This document shows, in pieces, positions 1 to 6,268 of a stretch of DNA of 9,956 nt; positions within the stretch are counted from its first letter, which is position 1; the number at the start of each line of letters is the position of its first letter. The translations under genes were made by a program, and so were the position numbers. The notes beneath the pieces were generated by a model, which had not been told where the DNA came from, did no database searches, and worked only from the letters and a program-made list of their open reading frames with translations. Source of the stretch: Thermoplasmata archaeon (GTDB lineage: Archaea; Thermoplasmatota; Thermoplasmata; RBG-16-68-12); NCBI GenBank assembly GCA_021788795.1, contig JAJYKG010000060.1, positions 1 through 9,956 on the forward strand, written 5' to 3'.

Positions 1-527
1 GGGACCATGTGCGACACGGTGTCCGTGTCGCCCTCGGACACGACCTCGAAGCCCTCCGGCGACGCCTTGAGGGCGATGTGGTCGCTCACGCTCTCGGACG
101 CGCGGATGGCCTGGCGCAGCTCGTCCGTCCGGACGACGACCTTCGCGGGCAGGTTCAGGCTCGGGACCTTCGGGTCGCTCATCCCGGCGGTGTCGACCAG
201 GGACATGCGGCGCGTCGTGTTGCCGACGGTCACGACGAGGCGGTTCTTGTCCTCGTCGTGGGCCACGGAGATGACCTCGCCCGTCTTCGCGAGCCGCAGG
301 ATCTCCTTCATCTTGTCCATGTCCAGACCGAGCTCCGTCTCCTCGGCCTTGTACGACTCGAACGCGCCGCGGTCGAGGGACAGGTCGACCATCGCCACGT
401 GCGCGGGGTCGACGGCCTTCACCGAGACGGAATCCTTGCCGACGTTGAGCTTGGCCTCGTCCACGAGGGTCGAGACCACGTCGACCATCTCTTTGAGAAC
501 CTCTGCCTTCAGTTTCGCCTCGAACAT
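1..527 (-). CDS. pcn: DNA polymerase sliding clamp (PCNA), N-terminal part
   Basis: PCNA is a ring-shaped homotrimer that encircles DNA and tethers replicative polymerases, FEN1, ligase and other partners. The reading frame starts at the ATG at 527 and runs off the left edge, giving 175 complete residues of the roughly 245-250 usual in archaea. The protein opens MFEAKLKAEVLKEMVDVVST and continues with KAVDPAHVAMVDLSL at about residues 37-51, the classic PCNA D-P-(A/S)-H-V-A-M-V motif. The first domain and the start of the second are present. The interdomain connector and C-terminal tail that bind client proteins lie outside the window. A purine-rich GGGGGAG sits just upstream of the ATG and could act as a ribosome binding site. 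A TATA-like box lies about 40 nt upstream, implying a short leader. The neighbour upstream in transcription is transcription factor S, a pairing seen in several archaea. The family call is very secure. Confidence 0.96.
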   Translation of the reverse strand, partial: MFEAKLKAEVLKEMVDVVSTLVDEAKLNVGKDSVSVKAVDPAHVAMVDLSLDRGAFESYKAEETELGLDMDKMKEILRLAKTGEVISVAHDEDKNRLVVTVGNTTRRMSLVDTAGMSDPKVPSLNLPAKVVVRTDELRQAIRASESVSDHIALKASPEGFEVVSEGDTDTVSHMV

Positions 528-566
528 CCGTCTCCCCCGAAAGTCCCGCCGAGAATCCGGTATACC

Positions 567-574
567 ATATTAAA
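567..574 (-). promoter_or_regulatory. TATA-like box for PCNA
   Basis: Reading the minus strand, TTTAATAT stands out in a GC-rich 82-bp gap. It lies about 40 nt before the PCNA ATG, which would place transcription initiation near 540-545 and leave a leader of about 15 nt. That leader contains the GGGGGAG stretch. The call rests on composition and spacing only. Confidence 0.55.
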
Positions 575-609
575 GGTTCCCGGGCCGGCGCGCCCGACCG
601 CGGTCGGTC

Positions 610-924
610 TCAGTACTCGCGCCATGTGTGCCCGCACTTCACGCAGCGGTAGATGCGGGTCGTCGGCTCGTCGGCCGCGCGCGTCTGGCGCATCACCCAG
701 AACGCCTCGTAGTGCCCGCACTTGGGGCACTCCACCCGCGTCTTCGGGAGCGTCTCCGTGATCTCGTCGAGGACGAGGGTCTCCGCGGGCCTCTCCTTCC
801 CCTGCCGGACGACCTTGGTCACGGTCACGTCCCTGGCCGACGTCGCCCGCTCGTTGCCGCACGCGTTGCAGTGCAGCTTCCCTTCCACAGGGAACATGAG
901 GGAGCCGCACTTGGGACAGAACAT
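610..924 (-). CDS. tfs: Transcription factor S (TFIIS-like RNA polymerase cleavage factor)
   Basis: The 104-residue protein matches archaeal TFS in length and layout. TFS enters the secondary channel of stalled RNA polymerase and stimulates cleavage of backtracked transcripts. The N-terminal zinc ribbon uses Cys3, Cys6, Cys19 and Cys22 (MFCPKCGSLM, then CNACG). A linker follows, and the C-terminal ribbon uses Cys66, Cys69, Cys94 and Cys97. The catalytic acidic pair is Asp85-Glu86 in the hallmark QTRAADEPTT loop, so the protein should be cleavage-competent rather than an inhibitory paralogue. The ATG at 924 is chosen because the zinc ribbon begins directly after it. A TATA-like box 26 nt upstream predicts a leaderless or nearly leaderless mRNA. 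The in-frame extension further upstream to about 1434 is only a shadow of the neighbouring membrane-protein gene. The PCNA gene follows after 82 bp and has its own promoter-like element. Confidence 0.95.
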   Translation of the reverse strand: MFCPKCGSLMFPVEGKLHCNACGNERATSARDVTVTKVVRQGKERPAETLVLDEITETLPKTRVECPKCGHYEAFWVMRQTRAADEPTTRIYRCVKCGHTWREY

Positions 925-949
925 CGGCCGGGGTGCGAGCGGGGCGTGC

Positions 950-957
950 GATAAAAA
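950..957 (-). promoter_or_regulatory. TATA-like box for transcription factor S
   Basis: TTTTTATC on the minus strand lies in the 43-bp gap between the membrane-protein stop and the TFS start. Its last base is 26 nt from the TFS ATG, the distance expected between an archaeal TATA box and the transcription start. This suggests a leaderless transcript. The same TTTTTATC string precedes the tRNA-Tyr gene in this window. Confidence 0.6.
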
Positions 958-967
958 GCTTGCGAAT

Positions 968-2128
968 TCACCGGGCCGCGTGGTCGTAGTTGCGGAGCGC
1001 GCGCTCGACGAAGCGCTGGATCCGGATCTCTTCCTCGTGGCTCCTCTGCCTCGGGCGGCGGGCCTCTTGCGCCTCGCGGCGGGCGACGGCTTCCTGGTCC
1101 TCGCCCTCGTCCTCCTCGTCCCGGGATGCATGGAGCCGCGCCCCGCGGTCCCTCGCGGACGCATGGGCCGCGCGGTGCGAGCGGGAGGCGACGACGTCCT
1201 CTTCGTCCTCGTCTTCGTCCTCCTCGTCCCGCGCGCGCGTGTGCGCCGCACGGCGCGCGCGCCTCTCCTCGTCGCCGTCCGCGCCGAACTTTCGGTAATC
1301 CTCAAAGCGGTCCGGCGAGCCGTGGTGCCGGCGCCGGCGGGCGGGACCGGTGTGGATCTCGACGTCCCCGCGGCCGCGCGCGCGGGCGCGGACCGGCCGG
1401 TGGAGTTCCCGGAGCTCCTCGTCGTCCTCGTCATACGCCTCCTCCGCGACCGGATGCCGGCCCCCGAATAGGGGCTGGATGAGGTTAAAGCCGACGGACT
1501 GGGAGGAGCCGCTCTTGTAGTACAGCTCGCGGCGGGTCTGGTCCGCGATGAGCCCGCCGATATAGGCGAAGATGAGGACCATGAGGTAGCCGTTCGTCCC
1601 CATGCCGAACGTGCTCTGGAGGGCCTTCACGAACCCGCTCATGTAGCCGATGAGGAACTCCTTGTAGGGGAGGAGGAAGGGCAGGATGCTCGCCGCGCCC
1701 CCGGCCACCGCCTGGGGGAGGGAGGCCACGAGGTCGATCTGCGTGTTCCCGACGCCCCGCACGTACGCCGTGTTCGCGATGAGGACGATGGTCACGGGGA
1801 GGAGGGCCGCCAGGACCCCCTTCATGGCGGAGCCGGAGCGGCGCCCGCCGACGTAGCCGGCGATCATGGGCCCCGCGGGCTGGATCCACCACAGCAGGAA
1901 CGAGAGGATGAGGATGACCCGGGCGGAGGACCAGAAGGAGAAGGGCGGCCCCTCGCCCCGCATCGCGTTCGGCCCGCCGTCCACGTGGATGCGGTAGTTC
2001 CCAGGCTCGGGGGCCTCGCGCCGGCTCCGGCCCCGGGCCTTCCGACGCGACCGCCGCTCGTCTTCCTCCTCGTCGTCGTCCTCGGACCGGCGAGAACCGA
2101 AGATCCAGCGCAGGATTCCCATGCCCAT
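968..2128 (-). CDS. Four-helix membrane protein with charged low-complexity tails, function unknown
   Basis: I do not recognise a characterised family. The 386-residue protein starts MGMGILRWIFGSRR and runs into an acid/base-rich cytosolic-type segment (residues 15-42, e.g. SEDDDEEEDERRSRRK). Four hydrophobic segments follow at roughly 69-91, 104-121, 132-154 and 179-196. The GPMIAGYVGGRRSG loop after the first is rich in glycine, faintly like small archaeal DUF5518-type membrane proteins, but this resemblance is weak. From about 225 to 365 the chain is hydrophilic, alternating Arg/His-rich stretches with acidic runs at 232-241, 301-311 and 337-345. It ends in a possible short helix (EEEIRIQRFVERALRNYD). 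The ATG at 2128 is preferred; another in-frame ATG two codons later is equally possible. The open frame continues upstream into the copper gene only because of high GC. A TATA-like box at 2181-2190 implies an independent transcript with a leader of about 28 nt. Confidence 0.8.
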   Translation of the reverse strand: MGMGILRWIFGSRRSEDDDEEEDERRSRRKARGRSRREAPEPGNYRIHVDGGPNAMRGEGPPFSFWSSARVILILSFLLWWIQPAGPMIAGYVGGRRSGSAMKGVLAALLPVTIVLIANTAYVRGVGNTQIDLVASLPQAVAGGAASILPFLLPYKEFLIGYMSGFVKALQSTFGMGTNGYLMVLIFAYIGGLIADQTRRELYYKSGSSQSVGFNLIQPLFGGRHPVAEEAYDEDDEELRELHRPVRARARGRGDVEIHTGPARRRRHHGSPDRFEDYRKFGADGDEERRARRAAHTRARDEEDEDEDEEDVVASRSHRAAHASARDRGARLHASRDEEDEGEDQEAVARREAQEARRPRQRSHEEEIRIQRFVERALRNYDHAAR

Positions 2129-2180
2129 CCCCGAGAGGTTCAGTCGGACCTTTGTCTGACAGGTCCATGGCCGCGCCTCG

Positions 2181-2190
2181 GTTATAATAG
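2181..2190 (-). promoter_or_regulatory. TATA-like box for the four-helix membrane protein
   Basis: CTATTATAAC on the minus strand is the only A/T-rich element in the 125-bp gap between the copper gene stop and this gene. It lies 54 nt before the chosen ATG, predicting a leader of about 28 nt. An out-of-frame ATG at 2168 would fall upstream of the predicted transcription start. Confidence 0.5.
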
Positions 2191-2253
2191 CTTCGCCCCC
2201 CGCCGCGCGTTGACAAAACGCGCGCCCCCTCGCGCGCGTCCCTGGGGACGGAC

Positions 2254-3984
2254 TCACGCGGGGACCGTGACGGAGTACGGCAGGACCACGGGCGTCCCTG
2301 CGGGGCCGCGGAGGGCCACCCGGATGTCCCACGTCCCCGACGCGTCCAGGACGGGCGAGTTGAGGATGACGTAGTGGTTGCCGTGGGGGCCCTCCATGAC
2401 GATGGGCACCGCGGTGCCGTTTCCCCCCTCGCGGAGGAACGACATCGTCGCGTTGCCTCCGCCGTAGAAGGCGGTCTCGTTGCCCGCGTAGTAGACGACG
2501 ACCTGGAAGACGTAGACGCCCGGCCCCGTGGGCCACGGGTTCACCAGGAAGATCCCGAACACGCCGCCCGCGGTGGCGTCCAGGGTGAAGGTGGGGTTCA
2601 GGGGCTGCGGCGCGGACGCGGGGTTCATCGTGACGAGCAGGCCGGCGAGGAGGAGCACGGCGACGCCGAGGGCGGTCTCCGCCCGGACGTTCGCCGCGAG
2701 CCGCCGGACCGCCTCCCGCGTCGCGGGGGCGCCCGTCTCGGCGCGGCGGAGGGTCCTCCGGTTCCACGCGCCCAGGGCGACCATGGGGACGAGGAGAGCG
2801 CCCTTCGCCAGGATGACCCAGCCGTAGGTCGTGCCCACGAGGCCGTTCACGGTCCCGACGAGGAGGACGCCCAGGACCACGCCCGCGGACACGACGAGCA
2901 GGACGCCGAGCAAGGCGAACCGCGAGAAGCCCCGGAGGACGGCCCGCGCGAAGTCGGGCGGCGTGGGCTCGCGCAGCCATCGTCGGGCGCGGAGGACCGC
3001 CGCGAGCCCGCCGATCCACAGGGCGGCGCCGTAGAGATGGACTGCGTCCGCGGCGGGCGCAAGGGGCCACCAGCCCGAGGCGCTCGCGCTGTGGCTGATC
3101 GCGACCTCAAGGAGGATGAGCAAGAAGCCGAAGAACATCGCGGGCAGGAACTCCCAGGGGCGCTCGCGGAAGGCGCCGGCCGGGGACGGCCGTCTCCGGG
3201 CCTGGCCGAGCAGGACGGCCAGGGCCAGGCCCAGCACGAGTTGGCCCAGCAGGGAGAGCACGAACGTCGACCCGAAGGCGACTCCCCAGGTGCCCGCAGG
3301 ATACGCGGCGAGGTTCTCCACGAGGCGCGCCACGGCCACGCCCGCGAAGGCGAAGGCGGCGAGGCTCGACATCCGGAGCAGGGCCTGCAGCCCGTCGCGG
3401 GGCCCGGCGAGCGCCTCGCCTTCCAGGTCCCAGCCCGCGGGGATCCACAGGAGCATGGTGAGCAGCATCCCCCCGAAGGCGACGGAGAAGGCGATGAACC
3501 CGATCCCCTCCAGGGCGACGTCCAGGGGCGGCACCGCCTGTTCCTGGGAAATGGTCCCGGTGACGGGGAACACGCCCGGCAGGGCGCCGTCCGGGTAGGA
3601 GATCATGAAGTAGAAGCTGCCCGCAGACGGGTGGCCGTCGTCCGCGGAGACGACGCTCCAGGTGACCGTGTAGACGCTCGGGCCGATCCCGCTCTCCAGG
3701 CTCACGGAGAACACGGTCGGGTGGGTGGGCGAGAGCGTGACGGGACCGACGTCGACCCGGGTGCCGTTGCGGTTGACCACGGTCAGGGTCGGCGTCCCGG
3801 GCTCCACCGCCTCGGAGACCGTCACGCTGACGTACGTCGGCGCCTGGTTCCAGATCGCGAAGGGTGCGGGGGTGGAGCTGATGAAGTCCGCGTGCGCCGA
3901 CGCGGGCGGGGCGACCGCCAGCAGGGCCAGGGCCGATGCCAGGGCGAGGACGAGGAGGCTCCCGGGAAGCCGGTGCGACCGCAT
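2254..3984 (-). CDS. CopC-CopD copper-handling membrane protein with C-terminal YtkA/FixH-like domain
   Basis: This 576-residue protein probably binds copper outside the cell and moves or senses it across the membrane. Residues 1-30 are a signal peptide ending ASA, so the mature chain would begin with His31. His31 together with Asp116 and His118 (in ADDGHPSAGSFYF) matches the Cu(II) site of CopC proteins. The CopC domain spans about 31-130. A CopD region follows with about eight membrane helices (near 158-182, 202-222, 234-260, 278-297, 312-331, 355-378, 388-406 and 437-453). It carries His298 (ISHSAS), His316 (DAVHLYGAALWIGGL) and a NRR motif at 408-410. The exported C-terminal domain (about 460-576) contains EGPHGNHYVILNSP and ends in a beta-rich stretch typical of YtkA/FixH-like domains. 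CopC-CopD fusions are known, for example Bacillus YcnJ. Copper is the likely substrate, but import versus resistance cannot be settled from sequence. The CBS gene is divergent, 108 bp away. Confidence 0.88.
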   Translation of the reverse strand: MRSHRLPGSLLVLALASALALLAVAPPASAHADFISSTPAPFAIWNQAPTYVSVTVSEAVEPGTPTLTVVNRNGTRVDVGPVTLSPTHPTVFSVSLESGIGPSVYTVTWSVVSADDGHPSAGSFYFMISYPDGALPGVFPVTGTISQEQAVPPLDVALEGIGFIAFSVAFGGMLLTMLLWIPAGWDLEGEALAGPRDGLQALLRMSSLAAFAFAGVAVARLVENLAAYPAGTWGVAFGSTFVLSLLGQLVLGLALAVLLGQARRRPSPAGAFRERPWEFLPAMFFGFLLILLEVAISHSASASGWWPLAPAADAVHLYGAALWIGGLAAVLRARRWLREPTPPDFARAVLRGFSRFALLGVLLVVSAGVVLGVLLVGTVNGLVGTTYGWVILAKGALLVPMVALGAWNRRTLRRAETGAPATREAVRRLAANVRAETALGVAVLLLAGLLVTMNPASAPQPLNPTFTLDATAGGVFGIFLVNPWPTGPGVYVFQVVVYYAGNETAFYGGGNATMSFLREGGNGTAVPIVMEGPHGNHYVILNSPVLDASGTWDIRVALRGPAGTPVVLPYSVTVPA

Positions 3985-4010
3985 GGCGGGCCGATGCTAA
4001 CCTGCGGTCC

Positions 4011-4018
4011 TACAAGTA
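4011..4018 (-). promoter_or_regulatory. Possible TATA-like box for the CopC-CopD gene
   Basis: TACTTGTA on the minus strand ends 27 nt before the ATG at 3984, the right distance for a near-leaderless archaeal transcript. It is a weak TATA match, chosen mainly for spacing and for being A/T-rich in a GC-rich 108-bp divergent intergenic region. Confidence 0.35.
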
Positions 4019-4061
4019 GTGTTGGCCCCCTCGCTCCCTGGCGGCCGCCGAGGGGGAGAAG

Positions 4062-4069
4062 GCATAAGT
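4062..4069 (+). promoter_or_regulatory. TATA-like box for the CBS-domain gene
   Basis: GCATAAGT lies with its centre 26-27 nt before the ATG at 4093, consistent with a leaderless transcript. It shares the 108-bp divergent region with the copper gene promoter, so the two could be regulated from the same DNA segment. Confidence 0.45.
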
Positions 4070-4092
4070 GCCGCGGAAGCGTTGCGGAGCCG

Positions 4093-4524
4093 ATGGTCCT
4101 CTACGCGAAGGACATCGTGGAGAAGGAGTTCCTCTCGCTCCCCGCCAGCACGTCCGTGCTCGAGGCCGCGCGGCGGATGCGGGACGGGCGCAGCGGGTTC
4201 GCCATCGTGGCCACCCCGGACGGCAAGCCCGAGGGGATCGTCACGGAGTGGGACCTCCTGACCCGCGTCATCGCGGAGGACCGCGACCCCGAGGCCGTGG
4301 AGCTCGGAGACATCATGAGCCGTAACCTCGTGTCCGTCGACGCGAACGCGGGCATCGACCAGGTCGCGCAGATCATGGCGAGCCAGGGCACGCGACGCGT
4401 CCTCGTCGTCAAGGACGGGAAGATCTTGGGCGTCATCCGGGCGCAGACGATCCTTTCCCGCCTCAAGGACTACGTGGACCGCCTGAGCGCGCAGATCGCG
4501 CGCACGCAGACACCGATGTTCTGA
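4093..4524 (+). CDS. Tandem CBS-domain protein
   Basis: The 143-residue protein consists almost entirely of a CBS pair (Bateman module), a fold that usually binds adenine nucleotides or related ligands and senses energy status. The first CBS motif spans about 5-59 (ending GKPEGIVTEWDLLTRVI) and the second about 72-124 (LGDIMSRNLVSVDANAGIDQ, then ILGVIRAQTILSRL). A short helical tail follows. The (T/S)-x-x-D signature for the ribose of a bound nucleotide is visible as TEWD at 51-54; the second repeat has RAQT at that place, so only one site may be classical. No catalytic domain is attached, so it probably acts by binding a partner or ligand. The ATG at 4093 is chosen because the CBS fold begins directly after it and a TATA-like box lies 24-31 nt upstream. 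The open frame upstream is antisense shadow of the copper gene. DUF763 starts 65 bp downstream and may be co-transcribed. Confidence 0.9.
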   Translation: MVLYAKDIVEKEFLSLPASTSVLEAARRMRDGRSGFAIVATPDGKPEGIVTEWDLLTRVIAEDRDPEAVELGDIMSRNLVSVDANAGIDQVAQIMASQGTRRVLVVKDGKILGVIRAQTILSRLKDYVDRLSAQIARTQTPMF

Positions 4525-4589
4525 GCCGGCCCAGGCACTTTCGTCCATCCCCGGCCCATGTTCATCCCCTCTCCGCGCGTCCCCGGTCC

Positions 4590-5690
4590 GTGCAGCGTTC
4601 CGGCACCGCGGACCTGCCCCTCCATGCGGGGGCGGCCCCACCCTGGCTGTACCGCCGCATGGTCGCCCTGTCCGAGGGAATCGTCGCGGCCCTCGTGGAC
4701 GAGTACGGCCGCACCGGCTTCCTGCGCCGCGTGGCCGACCCGTTCTGGTTCCAGAGCCTCGCCTGCGTCCTGGGCTACGACTGGCACTCGTCCGGCACCA
4801 CGACGGTGACGACCGCGGCGCTCCGGGACGCCCTCGACCGCACCGACGTCGGGGTGCGGATCGCGGGCGGGAAGGGCCGCACGTCGCGGCGCACGCCGGC
4901 GGAGGTCGCGGAAAAGGGGACCGCGCTGGGTCTGACCACGCGCAGGATCCAGGAGATGCAGCGGGCGAGCCGCCTCGCGGCCAAGGTCGACACCGCGGCC
5001 GTGCAGGACGGATACGCCCTCTACCATCATGCGTTCCTGTTCAGCGAGGACGGAGGCTGGGCGGTCGTCCAGCAGGGGATGTGCGACGCCTCGGGGTACG
5101 CGCGCCGCTACCACTGGCTCGGCGACGATCTCAGGAGCTTCGTGCAGGAACCACACGCGGCGATCTTGGGCCGTCGCGAGCCGGCGGTCCTCGACCTGAC
5201 CGCGGCCGCGAGCCGCGGGGCGCGCGACGTGAGCCTGGACCTCGCACGGGACCAGCCGAACCATCTCCGGAGCCTGTTCGTGTCCGCCGCGAAGGAGGGA
5301 CAGAGCACGTTGGACCGATGGTCGGGCGAGGAGGGCCGCCACTTCCGCCTGCCCGCGGAGGTCGACTGGGAGACGCTGAGGGCGGCCTACGAAGTCCAGC
5401 CCGTCGGGTACGAGGATCTCCTCCTCGTCCGGGGCATGGGCCCCGCCACCGTCCGCGCCCTCGCCCTGATTGCGGACCTGATTTTCGGCGCCGCGTCGAG
5501 CTGGCAGGACCCCGTCAAGTACTCGTTTGCCGTCGGCGGGAAGGATGGGGTCCCCTTCCCCGTGGACCGTGCGTCGATGGACGCCTGCATCGAGGTGCTG
5601 CGCCAGGGGCTCGACGCCTCGCCCGCGGAAGCCGCCGAGAAGCGCGCCGCGCTGCGGCGGCTCGCGGTCCTGGCGCCGCCGGCGCGCTGA
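4590..5690 (+). CDS. DUF763 family protein, function unknown
   Basis: The 366-residue protein has the hallmarks of DUF763, found mainly in archaea and some thermophilic bacteria, with no function I can assign. Conserved blocks in order are RSGTADLPLHAG (3-14), YDWHSSGTTT (63-72), AGGKGRTSRRTP (92-103), YHHAFLF (145-151), WAVVQQGM (157-164), ARRYHWL (171-177), EPHA (187-190) and GGKDGVPFPVD (316-326). The density of invariant His, Asp, Arg and Lys suggests an enzyme. Residues 274-300 (YEDLLLVRGMGPATVRALAL) resemble a helix-hairpin-helix nucleic-acid-binding element, which is an inference. The start is the GTG at 4590, because the family N-terminal block begins immediately after it; the nearest ATG (4558) is out of frame. 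It follows the CBS gene by 65 bp and no clear TATA box lies between, so co-transcription is plausible. The stop codon is only 9 bp from the 3' end of the opposing tRNA-Tyr gene. Confidence 0.88.
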   Translation: MQRSGTADLPLHAGAAPPWLYRRMVALSEGIVAALVDEYGRTGFLRRVADPFWFQSLACVLGYDWHSSGTTTVTTAALRDALDRTDVGVRIAGGKGRTSRRTPAEVAEKGTALGLTTRRIQEMQRASRLAAKVDTAAVQDGYALYHHAFLFSEDGGWAVVQQGMCDASGYARRYHWLGDDLRSFVQEPHAAILGRREPAVLDLTAAASRGARDVSLDLARDQPNHLRSLFVSAAKEGQSTLDRWSGEEGRHFRLPAEVDWETLRAAYEVQPVGYEDLLLVRGMGPATVRALALIADLIFGAASSWQDPVKYSFAVGGKDGVPFPVDRASMDACIEVLRQGLDASPAEAAEKRAALRRLAVLAPPAR

Positions 5691-5699
5691 CGAGGAGAG

Positions 5700-5813
5700 T
5701 CCCGCCTCCCGGATTTGAACCGGGGGCCTGATGATGCCAGCGGGCACCGCACACGCCGCGTGTGCGGGAGCACTCTACAGTCACCCGCTCTGACCAGGCT
5801 GAGCTAAGGCGGG
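5700..5813 (-). tRNA. tRNA-Tyr (GUA) with an intron
   Basis: Read on the minus strand, acceptor CCCGCCT (5813-5807) pairs with AGGCGGG (5707-5701), with discriminator A at 5700. The D arm is GCTC/GAGC, and the T arm is CCCGG, TTCAAAT, CCGGG. The anticodon stem GGTGA (5785-5781) pairs with TCATC (5734-5730), with one G-U pair. The loop, once spliced, reads C T GTA G A, giving anticodon GUA. The C1-G72 pair and A73 are the identity features of archaeal tRNA-Tyr. An approximately 39-nt intron interrupts the gene after position 37, so the mature tRNA is about 75 nt. CCA is not encoded. A TATA-like box lies 23 nt upstream of the 5' end. Confidence 0.9.
5736..5774 (-). other. Intron of tRNA-Tyr
   Basis: The approximately 39-nt insert sits at the canonical archaeal site between positions 37 and 38. 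It contains a strong 9-bp hairpin (CCGCACACG, 5767-5759, with the complementary CGTGTGCGG, 5755-5747) closed by a 3-nt loop. The expected bulge-helix-bulge is imperfect. The four central pairs between C32-U35 and the intron end include a U-U mismatch and a G-U pair. The exact splice points are therefore inferred from tRNA geometry rather than from a perfect motif. Confidence 0.75.
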
Positions 5814-5835
5814 ACGGGCGACGAACGATTCTCCC

Positions 5836-5843
5836 GATAAAAA
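5836..5843 (-). promoter_or_regulatory. TATA-like box for tRNA-Tyr
   Basis: TTTTTATC on the minus strand lies in the 56-bp gap between the two tRNA genes. It ends 23 nt before the tRNA-Tyr 5' end, so tRNA-Tyr is probably transcribed on its own as well as, possibly, by read-through from tRNA-Phe. Confidence 0.6.
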
Positions 5844-5869
5844 GGTTGTCGGGCCCCTTCCCGAGGGAA

Positions 5870-5943
5870 TGCCGCGGGCCGGGCTCGAACCGGCGGCTTC
5901 GAGATCTTCAGTCTCGCACTCTCCCAAACTGAGTTACCGCGGC
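5870..5943 (-). tRNA. tRNA-Phe (GAA)
   Basis: Read on the minus strand, the 74-nt gene folds as a complete cloverleaf. Acceptor GCCGCGG (5943-5937) pairs with CCGCGGC (5877-5871), with discriminator A at 5870. The D arm is ACTC/GAGT, the anticodon stem CGAGA/TCTCG holds the loop CTGAAGA with anticodon GAA, and the T arm is GCCGG, TTCGAGC, CCGGC. There is no intron and no encoded CCA. It lies 56 bp upstream of tRNA-Tyr on the same strand. Confidence 0.95.
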
Positions 5944-6249
5944 GCGAGGACGCGGTAAACAACGCTCCGTCATAAGGGCATCGGAGGCGCGCGGCGCGTC
6001 TGACCGCGGTCATGCACTCGCGCCGACCGGAGGGTCATTCCTGGCTATGCCTCGCTCGCCGAACCTCCGGGACATGGACGCGTGGGGCTGGGACCTGGGG
6101 TCAGGGCATCAAACGGCCCCGGTCATCGGCCGGCCGGCGACAGCGTCCTGACTCGATGCCAGGCCGTTCCTTCGTGCCCGGGTTGACGGGGATCGATGGG
6201 AGCTGGGAACCGCCCCGCGCGCTTTCGGCTAGCCCGAATTTGGGCCGGT
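5944..6249. other. Gene-poor interval between tRNA-Phe and the MFS gene
   Basis: Apart from the tRNA-Phe promoter at its left end I see no supported gene here. An 81-codon open frame at 6012-6257 on the plus strand is Arg/Ser/Gly/Pro-rich, lacks a promoter at the right distance and runs into the MFS promoter, so I do not call it. Several short GC-rich dyads occur near the right end (for example GGCTAGCC at 6227-6234). I found no tRNA-like or other recognisable RNA fold by eye. Confidence 0.5.
5971..5978 (-). promoter_or_regulatory. Possible TATA-like box for tRNA-Phe
   Basis: CCCTTATG on the minus strand is the best A/T-containing element at the expected distance, about 28 nt from the tRNA-Phe 5' end. 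The match is modest. A second A/T-rich stretch near 5955-5962 is too close to the gene to serve as the TATA box. Confidence 0.4.
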
Positions 6250-6257
6250 CTATATAG
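6250..6257 (+). promoter_or_regulatory. Distal TATA-like box for the MFS-DUF47 gene
   Basis: CTATATAG is the closest thing to a consensus archaeal TATA box in the window. It lies about 60 nt before the ATG at 6315, predicting a leader of about 35 nt. It overlaps a perfect 10-bp palindrome, ATAGGCCTAT (6254-6263), a possible operator. A second candidate box lies nearer the gene, so there may be two promoters. Confidence 0.5.
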
Positions 6258-6268
6258 GCCTATTGAGA

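Noticed and set aside
509..910. 133-codon minus-strand open frame overlapping transcription factor S
   Set aside because: It is out of frame with a very well supported gene and has an Arg/Gly-rich composition.
1190..1232. Tandem TCCTCG-like repeat on the plus strand, considered as a simple-sequence or regulatory repeat
   Set aside because: It is the reverse strand of GAG/GAC codons for an acidic run in the membrane protein, so protein composition explains it.
2129..3070. Upstream in-frame extension of the four-helix membrane protein to about 700 residues
   Set aside because: It overlaps the copper gene on the same strand in another frame, gives Arg/Pro-rich nonsense and ignores the promoter-like element at 2181-2190.
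2374..4092. A long plus-strand open frame running into the CBS gene, which could be read as a 716-residue CBS fusion
   Set aside because: The part before 4093 is antisense to the copper gene and is Gly/Glu/Arg-rich without domains. The CBS fold starts at 4093 behind a TATA-like box.
6012..6257. Possible 81-residue small protein on the plus strand
   Set aside because: It has no domain, an Arg/Ser/Pro-biased composition and no suitable promoter, and it overlaps the MFS promoter.
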